Source: Symbiodinium natans (lineage: Eukaryota; Sar; Dinophyceae; Suessiales; Symbiodiniaceae). From it: a DNA stretch of 64,000 nt. The translations under genes were made by a program, and so were the position numbers. Below, one piece after another: positions 32,828 to 44,700 of the stretch. The notes under the pieces are model-generated. The model did no database searches and was not told the origin of the DNA. It was given only the letters and a program-made list of their open reading frames with translations. Each line of letters opens with the position of its first letter. Position 1 is the stretch's first letter. Where the stretch lies: assembly GCA_905221605.1 (NCBI GenBank), contig CAJNDS010002134.1, positions 163,342 through 227,341 on the forward strand, given 5' to 3'.

Positions 32828-32972
32828 AATACATACATACATGCATATGTATATATATATATGTATGTATATATATATATATACATATATGTATGTATGT
32901 ATGCATGCATATATATATATATATATGTGTGTATGTGTGTATATGTGTATATATATATATATGTATATTGAT
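32828..32972. repeat. AT/GTAT microsatellite
   Basis: About 145 bp of alternating TA, TATG and TGTA motifs with a short further tract at 33030-33046. Tyr/Ile-rich ORFs here are simple-sequence translations. Confidence 0.95.
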
Positions 32973-33362
32973 ATTGTTCAAGGTCAACAGTACGAAGTAC
33001 CTCAAACAACTCCAATGCTGTTTTATGTGTGTATATATATATACATAGCGTCGCTGGGTAGATCTGCCTTCGTTATGTGTATGGAGGGTAAACCTGAAAC
33101 CATCCCGGGAATGGAAACCCTCAGTGGTTCTCCATGAGAAAGGTTTCAGGAACACTCGAGGGCCATGAATCCGGCGAACGAGGTAAGGAATCTGATAGCG
33201 TTGAGTTCTCAGTGCAGAAAGGTCAAAGAGGAAGATGCCCCCAGCCCTCATCTCAGCTACTCGACCTGCTTTCCGGGTTCTGGCTCGGGGCAAGCCTTAC
33301 GGTGTGGAGGGTTTAGGCTTTCTCGGGCTTAGGTTATTGGGGAACCTAGCTTACTCTGTATT

Positions 33363-33464
33363 TTGGGGTTTTCCCCCTTGTACTAACAGCTCCTTAATGG
33401 GGATTCTAATAGGCGGTGCTATAATCCCCACTCAGGACTGTTAGTCTAAGGAGGAACATCCCAA
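33363..33464. mobile_element. MITE-like element, family TTGGGATGTTCCCC
   Basis: TTGGGGTTTTCCCCCTTGTA at the left, GGAGGAACATCCCAA at the right, with inner CTAACAG/CTGTTAG arms. It lies directly upstream of CCCTAAA repeats. Confidence 0.75.
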
Positions 33465-33909
33465 GGTACCCCCCTAAACCCTAAACCCTAAACCTTAAAC
33501 CCTTTTTTTGCTCCCGGGCTGTTGCAGTAAGCCGGGGTAAGTTTCCTAAACCCTAAATCCTAGAAACGAAACCTAAACCCTAAACCCCAAACCCTAAATC
33601 CTAAACCCTAAATTATTGGATGTAGTAGGTTCTACCCTGTCAACTGGAACCGGCAAAAGCCTCAGCCCAGATCAGCCCAAATGCGCTTGGTGCCCACCGC
33701 AGTTCACCACCTGAGCAGCTTTAGGGTTTTGGGGTTTAGGGTTTAGGGTTTAGGGGTTTAGGGTTTAGGGTTTAGGGTTTGGGGGCCTTCAACCCCTTCA
33801 CCCTTTTGGGGACCCTAAGTTTCAGGCCCGGTATCATAGTGCCAAGGCCAAGAGGCATCGCCTAGACCCACAAAGGTCCCAAATACCCCCAAACATGTTC
33901 GGGTATGTA

Positions 33910-34023
33910 CTAGGCTGCCCAGTAACCTAGGCTTAAAAAGGGTACCCTTTTTTGCTTAAAGGGGTTTATAAGGGAACCTAAGCCCCCCCAAAAAGGGAAT
34001 AAGGGTACTACTGGGCATCCTAG
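33910..34023. mobile_element. MITE-like element, family CTAGGCTGCCCAGTA
   Basis: Left CTAGGCTGCCCAGTAACC; the right end on the other strand is CTAGGATGCCCAGTAGTACC. The interior has GGGTACCCTTTTTTG and AAGGGAACC shared with 28516 and 61369. Confidence 0.75.
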
Positions 34024-36640
34024 TGTAGGCAACTCGTGAGTCAATTTCAGGGTTTCGGCAGCGCTCAGAGAAGAGCTGACAGCCTTGTTTTCTTCCGCCG
34101 GGCGTTTGGAAGACAAGGACGCCAGGGAGGCTGTGGACGGGAACCTCAGATATCGGAGCTACACCCTAAATTACTAAACCCATGAACCCTTAGCCCTGAA
34201 CCACAAGGTACCACAAGCTTGGGAACCGACTGCGACAGTTGAAACCCGCAACCGCCTGTCATGTAGGGTTAGGGTCCCCATACAGTTCAGTTTTCTTGGG
34301 TCTGCAGGCACGCATGCCGACAGAGGCACTTGTCTGGAATCATGTTGCCTCGGTGGAACCATGTGCCCGCTTGACCTGGGCGGTTGGATTCTTCTTCTTA
34401 TTCCCATCATTACGAGTAGTTGCTCTTCGCGAGTTGTGACATCTACCTCGATTCTTCTTCTTATCCTTCTTCATCATTGCAGTATCATTTCAGGGCTTGG
34501 ATGCCTGAGCACATCAAGATTTCGGGGGCGGGCGGCGCTAGTCCAGGCCATGCCAAGTTGTTGAACCTTAAACTTCTAAGCCCCCTTTTGAATCCTAAAA
34601 CCTACACTGAATTTCAAGACCCTTTTGAACCCTAAGCCCAATTTCAAAATCCTTCTGAACCCTAAACCCTGAACCCTAAAACTAGATTCCGAGTCTGCTT
34701 TAGAAATCGAGAAAGGCTGAGGCTTTTTTTCAACTTCCCGCACATCGTCATCGTACGTATCGCTATGCGTCACACTATGCTATCATATTCTACTTTGTGT
34801 TGTGATGAATTGCATAATACTTTTTAAGTGTTTCTCTATGATTATAGAATGATAAAGAATAGTATTCATATAACTAACAGATTTTTCTTGTATCATTCTA
34901 GCAGAACAGCCACATGCTGCGCTTCATCAAGTCGAAAAAGAGATGTGGCGCTCAGTCAGCTGAGGCTGCCACAGTTGGACAGCCCATACTCCTTGTTTCG
35001 CCGCTGCAGGCAAAGTCCAGTACCACGGCTGCGGATGCGAAACACCTCAACTCGGGGTAGTTGCATGGTCCCTTAATAAGGGCCCTTATAGAATCTTATA
35101 GAAGGGTACCCCTTATCTATCCCTTATGGCCAGACGCGCAGCTGCTTTTCAAGGACATGTGAAGTTACACTTGCCGGCATTTCGCTTTGCAACTGAAAAC
35201 TGGTGCGTGGCCCTACCAGAACGGATGTTTAGGGTTCAGGGTTTAGGGTGCAGGGTTTAGGGCCATCCGAACATGGCAGCCCCCTCTGGCAAGAATCACA
35301 AGCTGCGAATCTCTTGCTGGTTAACAGCCCCGAAACCCTAAACCCCAAACCCCAAACCCCAAACCCTAAACCCTACTTTCTTCGCTTCGATACACTTCGA
35401 GGCAGTTCCGAAGATTCCAAGTCACTCACCCCCTCAACAACTGTGCCCGTGGAGCCTCACGAAAGCCTGCGCAGCCGTGAAACAAAAAGGGCTAGCAGTT
35501 CATTTTGCCGCAACCGGGATTATAGTAGTATAAGGCATATGACGCCAACTACCCTCGAACCTAAACCCTAAACCGAACCCAAAAACCCTAAACCCTAAAC
35601 TAAACCCTAAACCCCATTTGTGTTTGGTCCCCCAAAGTACCCCTAAAACCTTAATCGTTGAATTGGCTGGGCTTGGCACGCGCTCTGGAAGCATCCCGCT
35701 GTTCAAGTAGATCTGGTCGGAAGCGATCGGATCCCAAGGGTCTTCGAGAGAATTGCTGTTGCTATAGTGTTCCGGGTTTAGGGCTAAACCCTAAACCCTA
35801 AACCCTAAACCCTAAACCCTAAACCCTAAACCCTAAACCAACCCTAAACCATAGTAGTGTTCCGGGTTTCGGGCTGAAGGTTCAGGATTTTGCTCTGCAA
35901 ATAGAGCCCTGTTTCTCCCCAAAACGTGCTGCACCACATGATTGACCCCTTCTCCTCGGCTACGCATCCCGCTCTAAGTGTACCATTTTTTTGACTCCAC
36001 ACACACACACACTATTATTCTGCGTTTCCCCACCGGGCCCTCACTTTGTCTTGAGGGGGGGTGAACACTACTGAGAAGCGATGCATGTTCGAAGCCCTTC
36101 TTGCTGAGAAACATACCCTTCCACCACATTCCTGGCTCCATCAGCAGAACGGAGGTATCAGCCCACCCAAAACAAAAACGTGCAAGGTTTAGGGTTGAGG
36201 GTTTGGGGTTTAGGGTTTAGGGTTCAAGGTTTAGGGTTGAGGGTTTGGGGTGTGGTGCTCAGAACAAGATCTGGAAACTTGAGACAAGTAATTCCAAAAG
36301 ATCTCGACAGCCTCGAAAAACAGCTCCAAGATCTTAAGCCCTCACCCTAAACCCTAAACCCTAAACCTAAAACCCTAAACCCTATGCCTAAACCTTTTTG
36401 ACTACGAGCTTGGGTCTTAGGGTGTTCTCTCGACCCGGATCATGGAGCCTTTCGGAAGCGATGCAGGAAGTAGGCGAAGGGCTTGCAGCCCAATCGCTGC
36501 TTCAAGGCCAGCGTCTGAGACACGTTGACGTTTGGGACGTCACCTTGCAGTTCCCTAGACCCTAAACCCTCGGCTTCAGGACTTCGAGCGATGGCTTTGG
36601 CAGAGTGTGGGGGTTTAGTAAGGCCTATAGAGAACTACTT
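34024..36640. other. No supported gene; ITS and element fragments
   Basis: Contains an element start at 35055-35130 (GTAGTTGCATGGTCCCTTA), CCCTAAA at 35784-35836, an (AC)n tract near 35998-36012, and G-rich telomere-like variants at 36188-36255. Unique segments (for example 34880-35060) have open frames but nothing recognisable. Confidence 0.45.
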
Positions 36641-37052
36641 TCAGTGTCAAAACTGGTAGACAAGTCTTTTTGAGCTAAGTTCTCGAAAACAAAGGATGTA
36701 TGGAGCCGACGGAGGATGCAAGAATGTTCTCTTTAGATGACAAAAGGACCTTCTGTTGCAGGACCTGTTAGGAATGCGTGTCTGTGCCGGGTCGGAGTGC
36801 GATGACGAGCACAAGGGCACAGGGCTCTTGTTTTGTTTCCGACATCGGGGAGAATCTGGACCTGCTTTGCACAAGATGATGATCGACCCTTGCGAACAGG
36901 AGTCTACAGTAACTGTTCAGGAACTGTGACCTCCAGAGTGGGAAAATGACAGCCACGTTCACGAGGCCGTTGCTGCATTCACGGGATGCTCTCTGCATTG
37001 CCCTGGCAGCTAACAGAAAATAAGGCCTTGATGCAAGAATGCCACATTGTGC
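36641..37052 (-). other. 3-prime flank of the choloylglycine hydrolase gene
   Basis: About 400 bp of unique sequence without telomeric repeats or TIR elements directly after the stop codon, probably including the 3-prime untranslated region. No canonical AATAAA was seen close to the stop. The minus-strand open frame at 36768-36998 has no supporting evidence. Confidence 0.4.
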
Positions 37053-38183
37053 TCAAAGCTCCGATTGTTTGGGAGTAGTGATCTTACCGGCATCTGTGAT
37101 GTCCACGATACCCAACGAGCCATCTTCAAGCGGCCACGTGTAGCCCTTGGAGAAGTCCAGCCGTTTGAGATCGACTTTGCGCCACTGCGTGTTCCGATAG
37201 GCTCGGATCAGATACACTTTCTCCTTGGGAGCTTTCAGGACGCCATAGTCCGTGAATTCGGCACCGTCGCTTGGCCCAGCTCTGGGATCCTTGGCGGCGG
37301 GGCCAAACGGAATCCAGACATTGTTGAGTAGTCCGGTTCCCAAAACGACAGCGTCGTCAAAGCTCTTGATGGGCATTGCTTCCATGGAATAGCCGCGCAG
37401 GTAAAATAATCGGATGAAGCGACTTGGTGAAGTCGTGTCTCCGGGAAGGCCGACGAGATTATAGCCATGGCCCATTGCACGTGGGACAACTCCCACCTCG
37501 TCATCCGCCTTCACTTGCATGAACTCGTTCTGATACGGAAAAGATGGGCTCAAGTGAATGCGGGTGTTCAAGTTCCTCCAATGCCACTTGATGTCTGGGT
37601 CGTTCGTCATGACCCTTAGCGTGTTCTCATGAATCATACGCTGGCCTTGAATATACTCGACGATAATTGAACGTCCAGAAGGATCCGCGATTGCCCAGTG
37701 CAAAGTGGCTGTCTTGAGCACCGCGTCTGGAAAGTGCGGGTTTCTTTCGGTCACGACGTTCACAGCCTCGAGCATTTTCACGGCCTCGTCGACGGTGGAG
37801 CAGTTTGCGAGGATCGCAGGGACGAGCTCCAACACCGGGATCGCCCGCTTTCCTGGCTCTGGCTGCTCATAGACCGACTGCGCCAGATAGAGTGCAGAGA
37901 CCGTCAGGCCAGCCTCGTTCATGCCCTCAAAGGGGCACTTGAGAGGCTGGTAGGTTGGAGGAAAGTGGAAGATGTTCATCGGCGCAAGCCAACCCAACTT
38001 GTTCCCACCACCTCGCGGAACTGCATCAATGCTGTACTTGGTGGTATTGAACAAGTCCCACAGCTCCATGGTTCTTGGAATGAGGTAGGACGTCTTGCCA
38101 CTGTCTGGATATGCAATCTCCACGTAGCTGCAGCCCCAGGAAACAGGGAGCAAGGCCACCACCAACTTCACGAGGCTGGACAT
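37053..38183 (-). CDS. Choloylglycine hydrolase / penicillin V acylase-family amidase, secreted
   Basis: An intact 376-codon single exon, ATG to TGA, with an in-frame TAG upstream at 38220-38222 supporting this start. The family (N-terminal nucleophile hydrolases) cleaves linear amide bonds other than peptide bonds: bile-salt conjugates, penicillin V, N-acyl lipids. A hydrophobic leader (1-17) ends in SWG directly before Cys18, the expected N-terminal nucleophile exposed by signal cleavage. Other catalytic positions are recognisable: Arg37 (PRTMELW, Glu40 where many members have Asp), Asn89 (GMNEAGL), Asn194 (VMTNDP) and Arg255 (GLPGDTTSPSRF). The length fits the family. The gene lies 585 bp downstream of the GalNAc-transferase stop, same strand. 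It has no intron and no repeat, unlike its neighbour, and resembles bacterial members, so lateral origin or retroposition is possible. The natural substrate is unknown. Confidence 0.9.
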   Translation of the reverse strand: MSSLVKLVVALLPVSWGCSYVEIAYPDSGKTSYLIPRTMELWDLFNTTKYSIDAVPRGGGNKLGWLAPMNIFHFPPTYQPLKCPFEGMNEAGLTVSALYLAQSVYEQPEPGKRAIPVLELVPAILANCSTVDEAVKMLEAVNVVTERNPHFPDAVLKTATLHWAIADPSGRSIIVEYIQGQRMIHENTLRVMTNDPDIKWHWRNLNTRIHLSPSFPYQNEFMQVKADDEVGVVPRAMGHGYNLVGLPGDTTSPSRFIRLFYLRGYSMEAMPIKSFDDAVVLGTGLLNNVWIPFGPAAKDPRAGPSDGAEFTDYGVLKAPKEKVYLIRAYRNTQWRKVDLKRLDFSKGYTWPLEDGSLGIVDITDAGKITTPKQSEL

Positions 38184-38768
38184 GAGGGACGTTAAGGAGG
38201 GCGACCGGGGGAAGAATCTCTATCAAAGGCCTGGGGCGCGGGCGCCTTGAGGAGCCGAAACAAAACAGCCCAGGGGCCTCTTACAAGGTCGAAAAAAGAC
38301 CGCATCGCCGCATCATGTTACATTACGGCGCATCACATCCAGCGCCGTTTCAAGAGATCAACGATACGGAGCCCATGTCAGAGAGCCAACCCCTCCTGTG
38401 CCCAAACCTTGCTTGTGCCCGGACCACCACTCCCTGGCAAGCACCTCGTTTGAGGGTTTAGTCTTGTGCCACACAGCATGTCGGCTTTCAGGGCAGGCAT
38501 GGGCTTCCCAGGCCCAACATCTCCGTTTAGGGCCCTCGAGGGCTTGCTTGATAAGGGGGCTTGAGTGCTGCCCAACATCTCCTGTTAGGGTGTTCCCAGC
38601 CAGACCGAAAAAAAAAAAAACGCGTGCACCGTCGACCCAACCACCGTGTGCACCTTGGACTTTTTGCACCCAACCAAAATTCTCCTCCCACCCTCAAACC
38701 CTCAAACCACAAACCCTCGAACCCCACAATCCCTCAACAAACCTCCGCAAACAAAAAGGGGGGTTGAG
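38184..38768 (-). other. Intergenic spacer between two minus-strand genes
   Basis: 585 bp separating the GalNAc-transferase-like stop from the hydrolase ATG. It contains a 12-A run at 38609-38620 and a C/A-rich tract with ACCCTCAAACC-like units at about 38688-38740, but no TTTAGGG array. A promoter or trans-splice acceptor for the hydrolase should lie here; I could not pinpoint it. Confidence 0.5.
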
Positions 38769-41700
38769 CTATCTGCGTGTTCCGCCCAAGGAGCCGCTCC
38801 GGAACTTCGGGAGGAACTCGTCGAACCAAGCAGCGGCCGTGCGCGCCACGTTGTCGTACTTCCTGAGAGGGTTGAGTTCTGCTAGGAGTTAGGGTTTAGG
38901 GTTTTCAGGATTCTCATGGTTTTCAGGACGTATGTCCTCAAAGGTTGAGTTTTATCCTGTTCTTTCAACGGCTTTGGTGCCTTTTTAGGGTTTAGGTCTT
39001 CACGGCCTAGGGGGTTCCTGCGAGTTATGGCTTCAAGCACCACGTCGTATCATAAGCCTTCAACCGTGGCTTTAAAAGCATAAAATTTATTAAGGGCTTA
39101 GGGCAAGCCCTGGGTTCGGCCAAATTCAACAGCCTGGCATCTGCCTGATCTTGTAGCGGGCAATGGTACCTTGGCTGCTCCCTCATCCGTTCCCGCGCAA
39201 GGTTCTTCACAACGCCACCTCCTGTCTTCGTGGTATAGCTACATGCTCCAGGGCTTATTGAACCCCAAGTCCCCGAAATACCCTTGAGTCCCAGGCCCTT
39301 GAGCTCAAAAAGCCAGCCTGTTTCTGTTGAGAGGGCTTGGGTTGTTGCTTGCTTCAACCCGTTCTTGTGCACCTGATCCAAGGATTTTGGGGTTGCAGCA
39401 GACGATTTTTGGGTTTAGGGCTTTGGTTTCCCTTAAACCCCTAAATTCCCTAAACCTCCTAAGCCCGAAACCTAAACACCAAAACCTCAACGCTTCCAAA
39501 AACACAAGCTCTGGCCTCTTTAGGTGCCCAAAGTCCTATGAACCCTACACCCCTAATCTTACCGGTACTAGCCCGGCGTTGGCCCTTGAATTCAACCCCC
39601 TTCAATAACTATTCGTAAGGTTCAGGGTTTATGGGTTAGGGTCGAGGGTTCAGGGTACTGTGGGGTTTATGGTTCAAGGTTTCAGGCTTTGTTGGCACCC
39701 GCATAGCTGGACCAACTCAGCAGGGATTCCTCAACCCACAAAGTCAACGCTTTTGGCCTTAGGGTTCAACCCAAAGGAAAAACAACTTCAACCCTAAACC
39801 CTAACCCTAAACCCTAAACCCTAAACCCTGAACCCTAAACCCTAAACCCTAAACCCTAAACCCTAAACCCTAAACCCTAAGAAGGGAAAACTACTTACAT
39901 GCGCCAAAGGCCAACCTAGATCCCAAAGTCTGAGTTGCGTGGGTCGGCTTCAGTTCTCCACATGTGGGCAACGATGCTGCTCTTGGCCCTCATCACGTCG
40001 CCTCGAAAAATCGACAGATTTGGAGGGTCTAGGGTTTTTATGCCACCTGCAAACCTAAACCCTAAACCCTAAACCCCAAACCCTAAACCCTAAACCCCTA
40101 AACCCTAGCAGCCTCGCAACCATGCTGCAGGGATGCAATGCGTCCAGAACTCAGCGATGAGGAGAGAAAGGGTTGTTGGACTCAGGCGTCAGAACTTCAA
40201 AGCCATTCTCCGACCCAGCCAAGGGTTTAGGGTTTAGGGTATAGGGTTTAGGGTTTCGGGTTTAGGGAGGGTTTAGGAAGGGTTTAGGAGGTTTCGGGTT
40301 TAGGAAGGGTTTGGGGTTTTGCTGAGAGAGATCCTACTCTGCCTGGTACTGAAGCCCCCCCCCCCCCCCCCCCAAACTTCCGAAAGAGCCGCAGATTTAC
40401 TGTTCTCATGCATGCAAGGGTCCTTTTCTAGGATGGCCCTTAAAACCCTCCGAAAAATATTCTTGAATATGATCCTCTTCAACCCATAAGGGAAAAGATG
40501 AAATGTCCCACAGGCCCTAAACCCTAAACCCTAAACCCCAAAATCCTAAACCCCAAACCCTAAACCCTAAACCCTAAACACCCTTTTAAGGGGGGGGGGG
40601 AGGGGGGGGGGGGGGGGGGGCAGGGGGCTAACATCCCATGAGTGTGGTGAGCACCTCCACAGAGCCAAGTTCTAATGGGCTGCTCGGTGTTCTCGCCACC
40701 TGGCAGCTTTAAGGTTTAGGGTTAACAGGGTTAAGGGTTCAGGGTTTAGGGTTACAAAGTTGAAAGGGTTTAGGGTTTAGGGGCTCAGGTTTAGGGTTTA
40801 GGGTTACAAAGTTGAGGGTTGAGGGTTTCGGGTTCTGAACTAGGGCCCCTGTTGTGGGGAGACCCTGTTCTGGGTGGAAATCGAATGTACAAACAGGCAA
40901 CTACAGTTGAAGGCCCAAAAATAGAACAGTGTCCGTGCAGATTGGGGTTTGGGCTTGTCTGGCTTCGGTTCTGCCGCTCGTACACAGCAGGCACGGCAAC
41001 CAATTATCTGAGCAATCTAAGAAAGTCCGAGCCAAGGGCTTTGAGATTTGGCTTTCGGCTCGTGCTCTGGTTTTTGTTCTGCAAGAGTTTGGGGCTTCTT
41101 ATTGCATGCCATCCACATCCAAAACCTATGAGTGGACAGACGAGCTCAGGCTTTGAGGGCCGCTGCTCACTCACTTCCACGTTCTCATGAGCCAACTTAC
41201 CAGAGTTCCGGGATGCAAGCGGTCTTTACTTGGAGGTTCATGGTACTTCTTAACCAATTATAAGTGTACTTATAACCCACTTATAAGCCCCTTAAGTGCC
41301 CTAAGAGGGTTATAAGTACAGTTATAATTGGTTCATAAGTACCATGAACCTCCAAGTAGGTTTCTGGATTGCAGGGCTGAAGAATCTGAAGACTGCTGGG
41401 CTTAAGGATTTCCGGGGTTTAGCCCTGTTAGGCTATGAGGTGCTCCAATATGAGCGTGCGCTGAGGTGTCATAGTGAAGCAACCCTCTGTCGGAATAAGG
41501 GAACATATTCAAGAACACAGGGTCTACCTAGTGTAAACGAAGCAGGCCCATATTCCGCTCGCAGAACATGTGTATGAATCCTCCCGAAGTCGTTAGACCC
41601 TAAACTTCCTAAACCCTAAACCCTAAACCCTGAAGCCGGGCCATACTCTTCTGGGCGAGGAGCCCCAACCATGCATGCCAGGATCCTCAGGTGGGTAAAT

Positions 41701-44700
41701 CAAAAATTAGGCTCCCTTTTTGGGGATCCCTTTTTTATTAAAGGGTTCCACCTTGTAATTTAATGGGTGCCCCAAGAAGGGACCCAAAATTAGGAAGGTG
41801 TGTCTGAAGTCGTAGGATCGGATCGGTGGCAGAGTTCTGGGATTGAAGATGTTGAGAGGTGGAAGGATCTGCTGCCAGGAGTTTCTGGAGAAGGGATTCC
41901 CAAGCCCTAAACCCTTTTTGCCTAAACCTAAACCCTAAACCCGCTGATGTAGAGGCACAGCAGGCTTGAGAGCTCGGACTGCTTTCGGGCTTCTGCTGCT
42001 CCCTGACATCGTTGAAAACAGACCTCATCGACACTTTAACACTCTTCCAGCAGCCCGTGCCGCGTTTTTGTACTTCTATAGGGCGAAAGAGGGGGCCCTA
42101 CTCACTGGCACCTGATGTAAGAACTTGGGGTTTCAAGGGCTCTGGGCCTCGACTCACGCAATTCAGACAATCCAGGCACAGATACGTGAAACTCACTCGG
42201 CTGCCGTCACTGGCGCCAAGCGTGCCTCTTCAACACAAGATCTCTTCACCAAGGTTTCACGCATTTCTGCATACCTACCGTCTTGTGCACCGAAGGCTAG
42301 GCTAGACCCAGAAGTAACCTAAGAATACAAAAGGGTACGCTTTCTGGGTTGAAGGGGATTATAGGGGAACCTTAAATAAGGGCCTTCTCCGGGTCCTAGT
42401 AGGTTTAGGGCTGATAGGACCAGCCAAAGGGGCAAAGCCACCCGATTCTCTCCACCACTCGCGGGTGGTGGCCACGAGGCCACCGCTAATGACCGGCGTG
42501 TAGTCAGAGTCGTCATCGTACCACCACCAATCCTTCAGTGTGCTTGCAGTCGCAGCTTCAGGTCTGAACGCGGCGAACCGCAAAAACCCGAGCCTTAAAC
42601 CCTAAACTCTTATTGTTGTCTGTGTCAATGTTTGAGTCGAATTCGGCTGGCGCCTCTTGCCTCATGCGAGAGTTAACTCGGACCGTATTTCACATCCACT
42701 CTTCAGAACTGTCCTCGTTCTGATGCCACGACCTTGCAACACATCCATCCAAGCATGTTTAGCTGGGCTCAGACTTCGGAAAAATAGGGTTTTCCCTTCC
42801 TTCCTACCTTGCAAGAAGCATGCCCCCCTGACCCCAGAACATAAAAAAGCCACCAGCCCCCAACAAACCAACAAGGGTTAAGGGTTTAGGGCTTAGGGTT
42901 TCGGGATCACAAAAATGCCTAAACCCTTTTGCAGCAGAAGGTCCTCGCCTAAACCTTAAACCCTCAAGGCCCAGATTACAAAGGGCAGCAGAGGTTCGGC
43001 GTTGAAGTTGACCCAGCACTTCCCAACGAACCCTCCGTTGGGGATCTCGTCCCAGGTGTCGATGTCCAAGCCGCCAATCATCGGTATGACCAGACGGCGT
43101 GCCTTCACCTCGATGAGGGCTATGTATATATGTCCTGCACCCTGAACCTCCAACCCTCGCCACTCTCCTCTGCCCCCTCGGTGTGAGTGGAGATGAACAT
43201 TTTGAGATGTTAAAACCTAAGCCCTACACCCTTTTGCCAAAACCCCAAACCCTAAACGTGCAGGATGAACCTCATGCCGCCCAGCGGCTTTCAGCAAATC
43301 GATGGTCTCTTTGTGCCACCCACGCCGTGGTGCGACGTGGCAATCCTAGGGGAGATGGTGGCTTCTAAGTCCCCTACGCCTAATATTAAACGCCCCCCCC
43401 CCTAGTATTAAATACCCCCATTAGATTTATGTTACAGTATATCGGGGGGGGGGAACTTACTATCTGGGGGGGGGGGGGTTGATCCCAGGTTTGCTTCGCA
43501 GGTGACTTTTTGTAACAATGCCAGCCAAACTCGTGGTGGTGGTGGGGGGATTGCTTCAGTGGTTTTCCTGTAGCATAGTGATGCTTCGGCGCCAGAAACA
43601 CATTGTGGGAGGCCGGGGGGGGGGGGGGCGGGGGAAATTGTTTCAATGACTATTCTGGAGAATCTTGCTTTTCGGCGCAGTTTGTACAGGGCACTTCAGG
43701 ATGCCTGGAGCACCGAAGAAACGTCGCTCCCAAAAGGTTTTTCTCTCCCTCTCTCTCCCGCTACAGATTTGAGGGTTTAGGGTTTTAGTAGGGTTTAGGG
43801 TAAAGGGTAAAGGGTTATGGGCTATCCTGCTTTGTTCCGTTCAGTCAACGCTCGTGGGATGCTGAAATGAGGGTTTTGTTTGCCTCCCGCCTAGCTTACT
43901 CCACTTCGTCTCGGGATTAGGGTTTAAGGTTACCTCCGTCCAAATCCGACCTTCAATTTCGGGCTTTTGTGGGGGCCAGGTATTGGTAGTTGGAGAACCC
44001 TGCGACGAGGTGGAATTGGAAAGCTTGCGACAGGGTGCGGGGTTTAGATGCAAACTGGGCGGCATAAAAGCCAATGAACTCCCCAATGGCAGCGTCGCCA
44101 CCTGTCGTGCACAGCGAGCGTGGTGCGAAAAACCACAGTCAAGGTGATCACGCTGGTTTCGATGGCTGAACGGCTGGTAATGCACTACAGTCGAAAGCAT
44201 GAGCAGCACGATTGGTTGAGAACCTGCCTACTCCCCCTGCGATGGTAATTCCGTGTAGAGTGCTCGAATAACGGAGCTTCATCACTTGATCCTGGAAAAA
44301 GGTTTCAACAAAAATGAAAAGGCCCATGAACCTTATCTCTGATTCTTAGAGGTTCATGCGTACTGATAAGTCTGGTTGTAAGTAGGGGTAACTGTGGTCA
44401 GAAGTGTAACCTTAATTCTTATAGGGTTCCTAGGGGGGGGGGGGGGGTTGGGCAAGCCCAAGAAATCCCTAATACTCCCCGGTCCCAGCTACTTCCCTAA
44501 GGTTCCCTAGGTACCTACCCCTCATGAACCCCCTCCCTTAAGGACTCACCCTAAGCCCTAAACCCTAAACCCTTAACCCTTAAGAACCCTAAACCCTTAA
44601 GAACCCTTTTAACGGCTCTATAATGATTAGTGCCACTTATTACCTTTCTTGTAAGAACCCATGAACCTTCAAGTAGTGACGCAAGAGAGTCCGATCCAAC

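Noticed and set aside
32695-33293. Tyr/Ile/His-rich ORFs
   Set aside because: Translation of the TA/GTAT microsatellite.
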